A stretch of DNA of 64,000 nt from GCA-002727615 sp964442655 (GCA_964442655.1 CAYTZM010000004.1:67927-131926); one strand, 5' to 3'; counted from the first letter of the stretch, positions 9,571 through 19,123 are shown. Program-made: numbers and translations. Notes: a model not told the origin generated them from the sequence alone.

Positions 9571-10899
9571 TTATAGGCCTGCAACCGTCATGTTATCAAT
9601 CATTAGAGTTGGAGCATCGATTCCAGTAAGAAATTCTAAATCAGAGGCAGGAGTAATTGATTGAAACATATCTAATATATTACCTGCAATTGTAACTTCG
9701 CTTACAGGGTAAGTTTCTATTCCGTTTTCTATCCAAAATCCAGTTGCGCCTCTACTATAATCACCAGTTACTTGGTTAAATGACATACCCATCATTTCTG
9801 TTACGTAAAACCCATTTTTAATGGATTTTATTAGATCTGAGTTTTTTATAGTTCCAGCTTTTATATATATGTTTGAAGAGGCTGGGGCTGGAGGAGAACC
9901 AACAGCATGTCCTGTGTTATTTAATTTAAGCTGTCTAGAAGTGTGGCTATCAAGTAACCATGATAATAATTTACCATTTTTTACTAAATCAATTTTTCTT
10001 GTTTCTACACCCTCACTATCAAATGCTCTTGATCTATGGCCTCGAGGTAATAATGGATCGTCAATAATACTTATACTATTATTAAATATATTTTTATGCA
10101 TTTTATCTTTTAAAAATGAGGTTCCTCTTGCAATAGCAGTACCAGAAATTCCTCCGGCGAAAAGGGAAATTAAACTGCCTGATACTCTAGGATCAAAAAT
10201 TATAGGAACTGTATTAGATTTTACTTTTTTTGAATTTAGTCTGGATACAGCTCTTTTACCAGCTGTTGTTCCAATTTTTAAAGGTGAGTCTAAATCTGTA
10301 TTATGAAGTTTTGATTGATATTCATAATCTCTTTCCATTTTTTTACCTTCTCCTGCAATAACTGATAAACCTGCTGAATAATTAGTGCGTGTGAAGGAAT
10401 TTAAAAACCCATTAGAGGATAATAAATAAAATGTACTTTTAGAATAAGCATATGAACAACCTTCAGAATTTCTTATTCCATCTATATTTAATGCACTCTC
10501 TTCAGCTTCTATAGCTTTATTTAATAAAGAGTTATTATCTGGTACGTACGAATCTTGTAAGTTAAGATCTATATTTTTATTATAAAGATCATTTTTGTCA
10601 GGTAGGTCACAAAAGGGATCTTCAGGAACATATTTTACCATAGAAATTGCATCTTCAGCTAATTGAGATAGAGATTTTGTGGATAAATCTGTACTTGATA
10701 AAGTGGTTTGTCTTTTTTTGTCAATAACTCTTAATCCAATATTTGTAGATTCATTTCTTTCCACATTCTCAAGTTTTCCTAATCTAGCAGTAACATTCAA
10801 AGAAGTGTTTTCAGTGCCTGTAACCAGTACACTTAGTGATCCTAACTTTTTAGTAAAATTTAAAAGAAAGGTTAATTTTTCTTTAAAGTTTTTATTCAT
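9571..10899 (-). CDS. pmbA: TldE/PmbA-family metalloprotease subunit
   Basis: PmbA (TldE) forms a heterodimer with TldD that proteolyses unfolded peptides, as in microcin and CcdA processing. The 442-residue protein has no HEXXH, as expected for the TldE subunit. It ends with the family signature residues FQSITPASDLEFLTG followed by a short TLMIDNMTVAG segment. The partner tldD is in this same window at 32526-33974, so the pair is present but not adjacent. It overlaps the upstream small secreted orphan by eight bases and lies 30 bases upstream of waaA. Confidence 0.92.
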   Translation of the reverse strand: MNKNFKEKLTFLLNFTKKLGSLSVLVTGTENTSLNVTARLGKLENVERNESTNIGLRVIDKKRQTTLSSTDLSTKSLSQLAEDAISMVKYVPEDPFCDLPDKNDLYNKNIDLNLQDSYVPDNNSLLNKAIEAEESALNIDGIRNSEGCSYAYSKSTFYLLSSNGFLNSFTRTNYSAGLSVIAGEGKKMERDYEYQSKLHNTDLDSPLKIGTTAGKRAVSRLNSKKVKSNTVPIIFDPRVSGSLISLFAGGISGTAIARGTSFLKDKMHKNIFNNSISIIDDPLLPRGHRSRAFDSEGVETRKIDLVKNGKLLSWLLDSHTSRQLKLNNTGHAVGSPPAPASSNIYIKAGTIKNSDLIKSIKNGFYVTEMMGMSFNQVTGDYSRGATGFWIENGIETYPVSEVTIAGNILDMFQSITPASDLEFLTGIDAPTLMIDNMTVAGL

Positions 10900-11281
10900 T
10901 TTTCATTTTAATTAAAATTTCATTATTATATAATATCATTTCACATAGGCAGGTGTTCTCAATTTTATTAGCTTTTCTCATTCTTTCACATCCTTCAAGA
11001 GCTGCTTTTTTGCCAATATTTAAATCATATAGATTAAACCCATAGCCTAATGCTATAAAAATACCTTCTTTTATATACTGTTTATCAATATTATTCCATG
11101 GTATACAGGCTGCTCCTGATTTATTTTCATCAAGTTTGTCATAATCTATATTCCAATGCATCATAGATCTCTTATATATTTTTACTATATCTAAAGAAGT
11201 AATTTTTTCATCAGAATGCGAATGATTTATATAAGAATAAGAAGATATAATTAATAAGCAAAAAATTAATATTTTATTCAT
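10892..11281 (-). CDS. Small secreted protein of unknown function
   Basis: The 129-residue protein starts with a clear signal peptide (residues 1 to about 23, ending near HSHSDE). The mature part has four or more cysteines, including a C-L-C pair near residue 111, and a conserved-looking segment YIKEGIFIALGYGFNLYDLN. I do not recognise a family. The gene overlaps pmbA by eight bases and follows korB by 27 bases, so it is co-transcribed with both, but that context does not suggest a role. Export with disulfide formation in the periplasm is the most that can be inferred. Confidence 0.6.
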   Translation of the reverse strand: MNKILIFCLLIISSYSYINHSHSDEKITSLDIVKIYKRSMMHWNIDYDKLDENKSGAACIPWNNIDKQYIKEGIFIALGYGFNLYDLNIGKKAALEGCERMRKANKIENTCLCEMILYNNEILIKMKNE

Positions 11282-11308
11282 TAAATTTCCAAAATTTATA
11301 AGTAATAA

Positions 11309-12322
11309 TTATTCTTGTATAGTCCAGGTTTGCCCTTTTTCCATAATATCACTTATCTCATTTTTGTGTTCATTAATTCTATCTGTATAATAAGTATCTA
11401 GTGTTGGTTTATTAATATTATAAAGAACTCCTAAAGCTATTGGCATTGTATTTTCATTCATTTGAGCAAGCAAATATGCAATAGTTTTATTATTTTTGTC
11501 ATGAATTAGAATTTTATTTTCTTCTTTTTTATTAATATTAAGATCTACTAATTCGAGTTTTGAATTATCGGAACTTAATTTTAAGCCCTTAGAGTTATCA
11601 GTTCCAAATAACATAGGTTTCCCATGCTCAAGATGAATTTGGCGGTTAGGTGCACTAGACTTTTCGGTGAATGAGCTGAAAACATCATCATTATAAACTA
11701 TACAATTTTGGTATATTTCAACCAAAGAGGTTCCTTTATGCTTTTGAGCCTCTATTAAAGTTGGTATTAATTGCTTGATAGATGTATCTACTCCTCTTGC
11801 TACGAAAGTTGATCCAGCACTAATCGCTAATTCACACGCAGATAAGGGAGATTCTAATGATCCTTTTGGAGTAGATGGGGATATAGTTCCGGCCCTCGAT
11901 GCTGGTGAAGCTTGTCCTTTTGTTAATCCATATATTTCATTATTAAATAATAAAATTTGGCAATTAAGGTTTCTTCTAAAAACATGAATAAAATGATTTC
12001 CACCAATTGATAATGAATCCCCATCACCAGTTATAACCCATACGTCTAATTCAGGGTTAGTTAATTTAATACCAGTAGCAAAGGCAGGAGCTCTTCCATG
12101 AATAGTATGAAAGCCATAAGTTGACATATAATAGGGTAGTCTAGAGGAACATCCTATACCTGATACAAATACTGTTTTAGATTTATTTGCTTTAATCTCA
12201 GCTAGTGTTCTCTTTACAGCGTTTAATACTGCGTAGTCACCACAACCAGGACACCATCTAACTTCTTGGTCAGATGCATAATCATTTGGCTTAAGTTGTT
12301 TTTCTTCTTGATTAGTTTTCAT
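11309..12322 (-). CDS. korB: 2-oxoacid:ferredoxin oxidoreductase, beta subunit
   Basis: This subunit binds thiamine diphosphate in an enzyme that oxidatively decarboxylates 2-oxoglutarate or a related 2-oxoacid to the acyl-CoA with ferredoxin as acceptor. The N terminus has WCPGCGDYAVL and the TPP-binding stretch VITGDGDSLSIGGNH near residue 100, followed by LLFNNEIYGLTKGQASP. At 337 residues it has the length of the two-subunit KGOR type. It overlaps korA by 11 bases. Substrate cannot be read from sequence; 2-oxoglutarate is the usual assignment for this architecture. Confidence 0.93.
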   Translation of the reverse strand: MKTNQEEKQLKPNDYASDQEVRWCPGCGDYAVLNAVKRTLAEIKANKSKTVFVSGIGCSSRLPYYMSTYGFHTIHGRAPAFATGIKLTNPELDVWVITGDGDSLSIGGNHFIHVFRRNLNCQILLFNNEIYGLTKGQASPASRAGTISPSTPKGSLESPLSACELAISAGSTFVARGVDTSIKQLIPTLIEAQKHKGTSLVEIYQNCIVYNDDVFSSFTEKSSAPNRQIHLEHGKPMLFGTDNSKGLKLSSDNSKLELVDLNINKKEENKILIHDKNNKTIAYLLAQMNENTMPIALGVLYNINKPTLDTYYTDRINEHKNEISDIMEKGQTWTIQE

Positions 12323-14192
12323 TTAATTTACCATTATCAATAATATTTTTAAATTTTTCTTTTAAGTAGGATATTCTGAAAGGCTTCCCCGAAATTTGAG
12401 TAACTGATTTTGCTTTTGGAGCTATCTTAACTCGTAATAAATTATATAGCTGTCCATTATTCATTTCTACAATTATAGTATATTCGAATTTGTTCACAAT
12501 ATTTTTTAATTTTAAAGATAGTGGCCATAAACAATTTAATTGAATATGTCCTATTTTAACCCCTTCAGTTAAAAGCAATTCTCTAACTTCAGAAATAGGA
12601 CCATTTGTAGATCCCCAACCAATTACTAGTATGTCACCTTCTTGCGAACCATTTAAATCTATATTAGAAAATTCGTTTTCAATATTTTGAATTTTTTCTT
12701 TTCTTAATTTAGTCATTTTAGAATGATTAGTTGCATCATAATTTATATTCCCTGATATAGAGTCTTTTTCTAATCCACCTATTCTATGTTCTAATCCTTT
12801 TGTTCCCGGTTTAATCCAGTTTCTTGCTAAAGTTGATGTGTTTCTTTCAAAAGGTTGAAAGTTTTTTATAGAATCAGGAAATTTTGTTGGAAATTTTTCC
12901 ATTTCATCGATATTAGGAATTAACCATGGTTCTGAGGCATAGCTTAAGTAGGCATCTGATAATATCATTACTGGTGTCATATATTTTATTGCAATTTTAA
13001 CAGCTTGATGACTTAAATTAAAGCAATCACTAGGACTTTTTGGTGCTAATACTACTAATGGAGCCTCTCCATGACGTCCATAAATAGCTTGCATTAAGTC
13101 AGCTTGCTCTGCTCTAGTAGGTAAACCAGTTGAAGGGCCAGCTCTTTGACTATTAATAATAATTAGTGGTAATTCTATAGATACTGCAAGGCCTATAGCT
13201 TCTGTTTTTAAAGATATTCCAGGACCTGAACTTGAGGTAACACCTAAGCCTCCTGCATATGAGACTCCTATTGCTGCACAACAAGCAGCAATCTCATCCT
13301 CAGCTTGATAAATTCCAATATTTTTAAGTTCATAATTTGCTAGATAATGCATGATAGGTGATGCTGGAGTAATTGGATATGAGCATAATGTCATTTTAAG
13401 GTCAGCATGTTTAGCGCCTGTAGCTAAACCAAATGCGATAGCTTCTGATCCTGTAATTGCTCTCCATTTTCCTGGTAAAGGACTAACTTTAGGGACTACC
13501 TTTCTTAATATATCTTTAGAAATTTCAGTATTTTCTGCGTATACATTTCCTGCCTTTAAAGCAGAAATATTTGCTTTCGTTAGAAAGTTGTCTTTTCCAA
13601 ATTTTTTTTCAAGCCAGTTTTCAGTCTCTTTCGTGTTTTTGGAGAATAACCAAAGGATTAGTCCTAATGTCCACATATTACGACATCTAATTCCATCTTT
13701 TTGGCCAAGTCCAAATTCTTTTACGGCTTCAATAGTGAGATTTGATATGTCCGCAGATATAACTTGCAGGCCTGATAATGAATTATCATTTAATGGATTG
13801 CTATCATAGCCAGCTTTTCTAATACCTCTATCATTAAAACTGTTAGTATCAATTATTATTAATCCTCCAGGTATTACTTCATTAATATTTACTTTTAACG
13901 CTGCAGGGTTCATTGCAACAAGTATATCTGCATGATCACCGGAACTTGCTATTAGACCATTACCAAATCTAACTTGGAACGACGATATTCCGAAAGTTGT
14001 TCCTGCGGGAGCTCGAATTTCGGCTGGATAGTCAGGAAATGTTGCTAATCCCATTCCTGAAACAGCTGCTTCAAAAGTGAGCCTTCCTCCAGTAAGTTGC
14101 ATTCCATCACCGGAATCTCCTGCAAACCTAACAGTACTAGACCAATTCTTTTTTGTATTTTGAGAAGTAATTTTAGAAGAGTTGCCGTCCAA
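12312..14192 (-). CDS. korA: 2-oxoacid:ferredoxin oxidoreductase, fused gamma-alpha subunit
   Basis: The 626-residue protein begins with the gamma domain (VRFAGDSGDGMQLTGGRLTF, residues about 21-40) and continues with the alpha (pyrimidine-binding) domain from about residue 240 (CSYPITPASPIMHYLANYE), the fused arrangement of aerobic-type KGOR. The start is a TTG at 14192; no in-frame ATG precedes the conserved gamma motif, and a weak purine-rich stretch lies just upstream. Translational coupling with korB is indicated by the overlap. The tRNA-Gln gene lies about 95 bases upstream on the same strand. A ferredoxin partner is not in the window. Confidence 0.93.
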   Translation of the reverse strand: MDGNSSKITSQNTKKNWSSTVRFAGDSGDGMQLTGGRLTFEAAVSGMGLATFPDYPAEIRAPAGTTFGISSFQVRFGNGLIASSGDHADILVAMNPAALKVNINEVIPGGLIIIDTNSFNDRGIRKAGYDSNPLNDNSLSGLQVISADISNLTIEAVKEFGLGQKDGIRCRNMWTLGLILWLFSKNTKETENWLEKKFGKDNFLTKANISALKAGNVYAENTEISKDILRKVVPKVSPLPGKWRAITGSEAIAFGLATGAKHADLKMTLCSYPITPASPIMHYLANYELKNIGIYQAEDEIAACCAAIGVSYAGGLGVTSSSGPGISLKTEAIGLAVSIELPLIIINSQRAGPSTGLPTRAEQADLMQAIYGRHGEAPLVVLAPKSPSDCFNLSHQAVKIAIKYMTPVMILSDAYLSYASEPWLIPNIDEMEKFPTKFPDSIKNFQPFERNTSTLARNWIKPGTKGLEHRIGGLEKDSISGNINYDATNHSKMTKLRKEKIQNIENEFSNIDLNGSQEGDILVIGWGSTNGPISEVRELLLTEGVKIGHIQLNCLWPLSLKLKNIVNKFEYTIIVEMNNGQLYNLLRVKIAPKAKSVTQISGKPFRISYLKEKFKNIIDNGKLNEN

Positions 14193-14285
14193 ATTTTTTC
14201 TCTTTTATTTAGTTTGAAATTACAAGTACCTATACACATATTATTATATCAATTAGAAATAATAATAAATAAAAAATTTATTATT

Positions 14286-14359
14286 TGGTTGGGGCGCCTG
14301 GATTCGAACCAGGGATACCGATACCAAAAACCGGCGCCTTACCGCTTGGCCACGCCCCA
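14286..14359 (-). tRNA. tRNA-Gln (anticodon UUG)
   Basis: Read on the minus strand, the 74-base sequence begins TGGGGCGTGGCCAAGCGG and ends with an encoded CCA. The acceptor stem TGGGGCG pairs with CGCCCCA. The anticodon stem CCGGT/ATCGG closes the loop TTTTGGT, giving anticodon TTG, and the T arm contains GGTTCGAATCC. The sequence resembles the tRNA-Gln(UUG) of Escherichia coli in every arm. Confidence 0.97.
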
Positions 14360-14487
14360 TTCTATTAAATATAATAGTAAACATTTAACGTTAGATGGAT
14401 ATTTTCGCAAGTATAAGTATAATAAAATATGATTTATTTTTTATTCTATAATTTGACTGATAAAAAAATACTGATAAAACATCTCTT

Positions 14488-15375
14488 ATGATAGCTAAAA
14501 TATTAGATGGAAAAAAAATTGCTGCGAAAGTTCGAAAAGAAGTATCTGATGCAGTAATAGAGTTAAAGAAAAATAATGCTAACCCAGGGTTAGCAACTGT
14601 TATTGTTGGAGAGGATCCAGCTAGTAAAGTTTATATAAGAAATAAAAATAAATCAGCCAATGAATTAGGAATAGAATCTTTTCAATATAATTTAAAAGAC
14701 AATATACCAGAAGAAGAATTGTTGAATTTAATTAGTAAATTAAATAATAATTTGGAGGTAGATGGAATATTAGTTCAGTTGCCTTTACCTAATCATATAA
14801 ATACAGAATCTGTCGTTGATGCAATCAGACCAGATAAAGATGTGGATGGATTTAATGTTTTGAATGCAGGAAATTTATATTTAAATAAAAATAGTGTCAT
14901 ACCATGTACTCCATTAGGTTGTATTATAATGTTACATACACTTAATATATCATTAAAAGGTTTGCATGCTGTTATTATTGGAAGAAGTACTATTGTGGGC
15001 AAGCCTCTTTCTCAATTATTGTTAAAAGAAAATTGTACAGTTACTGTTGTTCACTCGCATACTAAAGATGTTAAAAATTTTGTTAAAGAAGCTGATATTG
15101 TAATTGCAGCAGTAGGAATAGCAAATTATGTACAAGGAGATTGGATCAAAAAAGGGTCTATAATAATAGATGTAGGAATAAATAGGATAACTAAGGATGG
15201 AAAAACTATATTAGTAGGTGATGTAGATTTTGAGGAAGCAGCAAAAAAAGCATCTGTAATTAGCCCTGTACCGGGAGGTGTAGGACCAATGACAATTGCA
15301 TGTCTTTTGATGAATACTGTGATTCAGTGTGGAAAACATAATAATATAAACTTAAATAATTATTTTAATTTTTAA
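14488..15375 (+). CDS. folD: Methylenetetrahydrofolate dehydrogenase / methenyltetrahydrofolate cyclohydrolase
   Basis: FolD interconverts methylene-, methenyl- and formyl-tetrahydrofolate with NADP. The 295-residue protein has VGEDPASKVYIRNKNKSA near residue 40 with the catalytic Lys, the QLPLPNH motif near residue 98, the NADP-binding IIGRSTIVGKPLSQLLL near residue 165 and the C-terminal PVPGGVGPMTIACLL signature. It is a single plus-strand gene; its last four bases overlap the end of the convergent ispE. Confidence 0.96.
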   Translation: MIAKILDGKKIAAKVRKEVSDAVIELKKNNANPGLATVIVGEDPASKVYIRNKNKSANELGIESFQYNLKDNIPEEELLNLISKLNNNLEVDGILVQLPLPNHINTESVVDAIRPDKDVDGFNVLNAGNLYLNKNSVIPCTPLGCIIMLHTLNISLKGLHAVIIGRSTIVGKPLSQLLLKENCTVTVVHSHTKDVKNFVKEADIVIAAVGIANYVQGDWIKKGSIIIDVGINRITKDGKTILVGDVDFEEAAKKASVISPVPGGVGPMTIACLLMNTVIQCGKHNNINLNNYFNF

Positions 15376-16253
15376 TTAATAATTTTTGAATAATTAATCC
15401 ACCATTTTGGCTTAAACGATTTTAAATTTAGCATTGCATTTTTAGCACTACTTTTATTTTTAAAAACACCATAACACGTTGGCCCACTTCCAGACATATT
15501 ATAATAAATAATATTTTTTTGTTTTGATAATAGTTTTTGTGCAGTAATTATTTCAAATTCAATATTTTCTGCAAAAATTTTGAGATTATTAGTAAAGACA
15601 TTTTTATATAGGTTATTGTTATTATAATTTGTTATAATATTTTTCTTTTTTTGATACATTTTAAAAACTTTTTTTGTTGAAACATTTTTGTTGGGTGTGA
15701 TTAATACAATCCATTTGTAATTTTTTATAAGTTTTTTAATAAAGTAAGGTAAATTAGTAATATTTTCTCCTATTTTAGTTATTTTTAAAGATTTTGAATG
15801 TATACAAGCTGGTATGTCTGTTCCTAATTTCTTTGAAATATCATATGAAGAATTTTTAAGCATTTTATATAGGTTTATATTATATATTTTACATAGTAAT
15901 CTAATAGTAGCTGCTGCATCTGCAGAGCCTCCTCCTATTCCTGAAGAGATTGGTAAATTTTTGTTTAATTGAATTACCATATCAGATTTAATGTTATATT
16001 TATTACAAAAATATAGTGCAGATTTATAGCAAAGATTTTGATATTTTTCATTTTTTAGAGCTTTTGAAAAAGGTCCTATAATATTAAATTTTATTTTATT
16101 GTTTTTAGTATTTAAAATTTTAATAGAAACTACATCATGTAAATTCGCAAAAACTACATAAGATTCTAAATTATGATACCCATCTTGTCTTTTGTTAAGT
16201 ATTTTTAAAGATAAATTTATTTTTGCCGGAGCTTTTTCGAAAAAAGATTTCAT
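15372..16253 (-). CDS. ispE: 4-diphosphocytidyl-2-C-methyl-D-erythritol kinase
   Basis: IspE is the GHMP kinase of the methylerythritol phosphate route to isoprenoids; dxs and ispH of the same pathway are also in this window. I place the start at the ATG at 16253 because it begins MKSFFEKAPAKINLSLKIL, the family N terminus, and sits four bases after the TPR gene stop; a longer reading from 16313 would lie inside that gene. The ATP loop LPISSGIGGGSADAAATI covers residues about 100-117. The 293-residue length is normal. Asn- and Lys-rich insertions in the C-terminal half reflect AT bias. Confidence 0.92.
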   Translation of the reverse strand: MKSFFEKAPAKINLSLKILNKRQDGYHNLESYVVFANLHDVVSIKILNTKNNKIKFNIIGPFSKALKNEKYQNLCYKSALYFCNKYNIKSDMVIQLNKNLPISSGIGGGSADAAATIRLLCKIYNINLYKMLKNSSYDISKKLGTDIPACIHSKSLKITKIGENITNLPYFIKKLIKNYKWIVLITPNKNVSTKKVFKMYQKKKNIITNYNNNNLYKNVFTNNLKIFAENIEFEIITAQKLLSKQKNIIYYNMSGSGPTCYGVFKNKSSAKNAMLNLKSFKPKWWINYSKIIN

Positions 16254-16257
16254 ATTA

Positions 16258-17955
16258 TTAAATAGGTTCAGATTTTGCATTAACTCCAGCTTTAGGAGTA
16301 ATTTTACCATCAATTTTATCTTGTATTATAACTTTTAATTCTTGAGATGGATTAAATTTTAGGGCTCTCTCCCATTGAAATAAAGCTTCAATTTTTCTAT
16401 CGGTATAAAATAGAGCGTCTCCTAAATGGTCAATAATAATTACATCACTTAATAATTGAGAGGCTTTTTCAAGTTGTTCTACAGCTTTTTCATATTTTCC
16501 AATTTGATAATATGCCCAACCTAAACTATCAATTATATATCCATCATTTGGTCTTTGTTCAACAGCTTTTTCAATCATAGAAAAGGCTTTTTCAATATGA
16601 ACTCCTTGGTCTATCCAAGAATACCCCAAATAATTTAGAACTTGAGGATTATCTGGCACAAATTGCAAAGTTAATAAAAAGTATTTTTCAGCTTTTTCCC
16701 ATTGCTTTCCTCTTTCTAATGCTATGGCTGTAGAGTATAGCAATGGCCAATGCTTAAATTCTATATTATTAATATCATCAATAATTTTATCATAAATTAT
16801 AATTGAATTATTATAGTCTTCTTCTTTGTAATATAATTCTGCCATAGTTCTTGAAAAATTAATATTTTTTGGCTGGTTTAAAATTATATTATTTAAATAA
16901 TTTATTGAGCTGTTAATCCCTTCTATAGAATATTTCATTTCGGCAATTGCAATTATAGCGTCATAACTTACATAAGAATTATTTGAAATATTATTAAAAT
17001 ATTTTAAGGATCTATCATTGTTATTTATTGACCTAAATATTCTAGCTAGTAAGTAATTGCATTCATCAATATTTGAATTTAAATATTTTGCCATTTGAGC
17101 AAAAGTAAGTGCTTGCATATTAAGTCCTTCATTGTATAACAGCTCAGCACTATTTAAGAATATTTCAGCAATACCATCTTTAGGAGAAAGAATCATATTA
17201 GAATTAGATAAGGATTTTGTGTTTTTGAAAATTATTAATTCGTTGCTATAAGGGTCTAATTGTTCAAGTTTATTAAGTGTTTTGATCTTAAGGTTATTTT
17301 GACCTATTTTTTCAAAAAATAATGCAGCAGCAATGTAGACTTTTGCATTAGCGGTATTAGCTTTGTTAATAACATTTTGATAGTGCCTAAGTGCAGCCTC
17401 GTCATCTCCCATATATTCATAAATTAATGCAGCATGATAATCGTAGATTGGTGCTAGAATTCCTTTATTTGCTTCATTTTGAATTTTTTCTAACCCCTCT
17501 ATGTGTTTATTATTACTTGTAGCTGCCCAAGTTTGGAGAATAGGTAAAATATAGTTATCTATTCCTGTAGGAGTAATATTATTGAAAATTTCTGAGACTA
17601 TATTGTAATTATTAGATTTTATAAATTTTAAAGATTGTAAATATTGGACAATTGAAATCTCAGGCATTTTATTAGCTATTTTAGAACTAATAGATACAGC
17701 TTCATTAACTTGGCCATTAGCTGTCAGTGCCTCTAATGCGATAAGTGCTAATCCATTTGATTCAGTATTTCTATTATATGCAAATTTAGCATAATAAGAT
17801 GCTGCTTCTATATCAGTAGTTGCTCGTGCTATTTTACTGCTTAAAAATGCACCTATTTGGTTTGGAGTCCAATTTTTTGCTAACGCTTGGCATGATAATA
17901 ACATGTATACAAATATTATTAAAATTTGCAGCAATTTGTTAAAATGAAATATCAC
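16258..17955 (-). CDS. Exported tetratricopeptide-repeat protein
   Basis: The 565-residue protein has a signal peptide (residues 1 to about 27, with Cys in LLSCQALA that could alternatively be a lipidation site) followed by degenerate TPR units. The clearest are at residues about 440-540 (NYLGYSWIDQG, DSLGWAYYQIGKYEKAVEQL, DHLGDALFYTDRKIEAL). Proteins of this design next to ispE are common in Alphaproteobacteria and are thought to act as periplasmic or outer-membrane-attached scaffolds. No catalytic domain is visible. It is co-directional with ispE with a four-base gap. Confidence 0.75.
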   Translation of the reverse strand: MIFHFNKLLQILIIFVYMLLSCQALAKNWTPNQIGAFLSSKIARATTDIEAASYYAKFAYNRNTESNGLALIALEALTANGQVNEAVSISSKIANKMPEISIVQYLQSLKFIKSNNYNIVSEIFNNITPTGIDNYILPILQTWAATSNNKHIEGLEKIQNEANKGILAPIYDYHAALIYEYMGDDEAALRHYQNVINKANTANAKVYIAAALFFEKIGQNNLKIKTLNKLEQLDPYSNELIIFKNTKSLSNSNMILSPKDGIAEIFLNSAELLYNEGLNMQALTFAQMAKYLNSNIDECNYLLARIFRSINNNDRSLKYFNNISNNSYVSYDAIIAIAEMKYSIEGINSSINYLNNIILNQPKNINFSRTMAELYYKEEDYNNSIIIYDKIIDDINNIEFKHWPLLYSTAIALERGKQWEKAEKYFLLTLQFVPDNPQVLNYLGYSWIDQGVHIEKAFSMIEKAVEQRPNDGYIIDSLGWAYYQIGKYEKAVEQLEKASQLLSDVIIIDHLGDALFYTDRKIEALFQWERALKFNPSQELKVIIQDKIDGKITPKAGVNAKSEPI

Positions 17956-18114
17956 GTTAGTTTCCTTATTGAATAATTATACTTTATATTATTATAATTT
18001 TGCATTATTTTATTTTTATTATTATATATTATATTTTATTATTACTTTAAAAAAATTTACTTTATATTAAATATGTATATTTTTAAACAAAATTAATATT
18101 GAGGATAAAAATAG

Positions 18115-18309
18115 GTGGCTATTACAAAGAATAATCCAGCAGTTAGGGGTGCAAAACAAAAAAATAAAACTTTTAATGGAAAAGTTGCTAAGCCTGTGAA
18201 ATATATTGGCACTTGGGTAGGTCACGGTAATTATATTGCTGCACAGGATGAATCAGGGAAGCTAATAAAAGATAATGAAGGACGTCCTATACCATACGGA
18301 TCTATATAA
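18115..18309 (+). CDS. Small basic protein of unknown function
   Basis: A 64-residue protein reads from a GTG at 18115 with GAGG about ten bases upstream. It is rich in Lys, Gly and Asn with no Cys, no signal peptide and no membrane segment; the middle reads YIGTWVGHGNYIAAQDESG and the end EGRPIPYGSI. The composition and coding-like third positions, plus a 24-base gap to the downstream uracil-DNA glycosylase gene, support a real gene and a shared transcript. I do not recognise the family. The 159 bases upstream are very AT-rich and probably hold the promoter. Confidence 0.6.
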   Translation: MAITKNNPAVRGAKQKNKTFNGKVAKPVKYIGTWVGHGNYIAAQDESGKLIKDNEGRPIPYGSI

Positions 18310-18332
18310 TTTATTTTATTTAAAGAATTATT

Positions 18333-19058
18333 TTGAAAAACTTAGATAATAAATACTTAGACGCAATTAGCTGGTTATATGAAATTGGCTGCGATGAAGT
18401 AGTAGACTTTACTCCAAGAGATAATAGTAATGTTTCTGGAATTGAAGATAATAATCTTGTTATTTCTAAAAGTGAAAATATTGATATATTTCGAATCGTA
18501 AATGATATTGATTCCTTTGAGACTCTTGAGAGTTTTGTTTATAAAAGTAATGTTGAAAAATATAAAAATTATAAATTTTTTAATGGCTTTAATAGTTCTG
18601 ATTTAATGGTCGTTGGAGACTATCCCACTGAAGAAGAGTTGAGTATAGGCAAGCCGTTTCAAGGAAAAGCTGGAAATTTATTAGATGCTATGTTACAGGC
18701 TATAGATTTTGACAAGACAAATACTTTTTATACTAATTTTTATATTCAAAATATCAGGGATAGTAATAAAAATTTAAAAAATGAATCCAAATTTTTTCTT
18801 TCTATTTTATTTAAGCAAATTGAGTTAGTTAATCCTAAAGTAGTAATTGTTTTTGGAGCTGAGGTTTGTAATGCTTTAACAGGTAATGAAGAGGGTATTT
18901 TTGTTTCAAGAGGTAAATGGTTTGATCTTAAAACTGAAGGTGCAGCTTTTAAATTTTCTGCTGTATCCATGTTCCATCCTAGACATATTTTAGCTAATCC
19001 TGTTAATAAAAAAGAAGCTTGGGAAGACTTAAAAGCAATCAAAAGAAAATTTTCTTAA
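18333..19058 (+). CDS. Uracil-DNA glycosylase superfamily protein, divergent
   Basis: The fold is that of the family 4/5 uracil-DNA glycosylases: a degenerate motif 1 (VVGDYPTEEELSIGKPFQGKAGNLL, shown by its pieces VVGDYP and GKPFQGKAGNLL), the central VVIVFGAEVCNAL and the C-terminal MFHPRHILANP followed by AWEDL. In characterised family 4 enzymes the first motif reads GE(A/G)PG with four Cys holding an Fe-S cluster; here it reads GDYPT and the N-terminal CxxC is missing. It may therefore be a non-cluster or altered-specificity member. The start is a TTG at 18333, with 241 residues. Confidence 0.78.
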   Translation: MKNLDNKYLDAISWLYEIGCDEVVDFTPRDNSNVSGIEDNNLVISKSENIDIFRIVNDIDSFETLESFVYKSNVEKYKNYKFFNGFNSSDLMVVGDYPTEEELSIGKPFQGKAGNLLDAMLQAIDFDKTNTFYTNFYIQNIRDSNKNLKNESKFFLSILFKQIELVNPKVVIVFGAEVCNALTGNEEGIFVSRGKWFDLKTEGAAFKFSAVSMFHPRHILANPVNKKEAWEDLKAIKRKFS

Positions 19059-19123
19059 TAATCATATATTTTTAATTTTTTATATAGTACATAACTATTT
19101 TAATTATTTATTTTGGATAGACA

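Noticed and set aside
14097..14432. Plus-strand frame across the tRNA-Gln gene
   Set aside because: It runs antisense through korA and the tRNA, has no recognisable domain, and such frames are common in AT-rich DNA.
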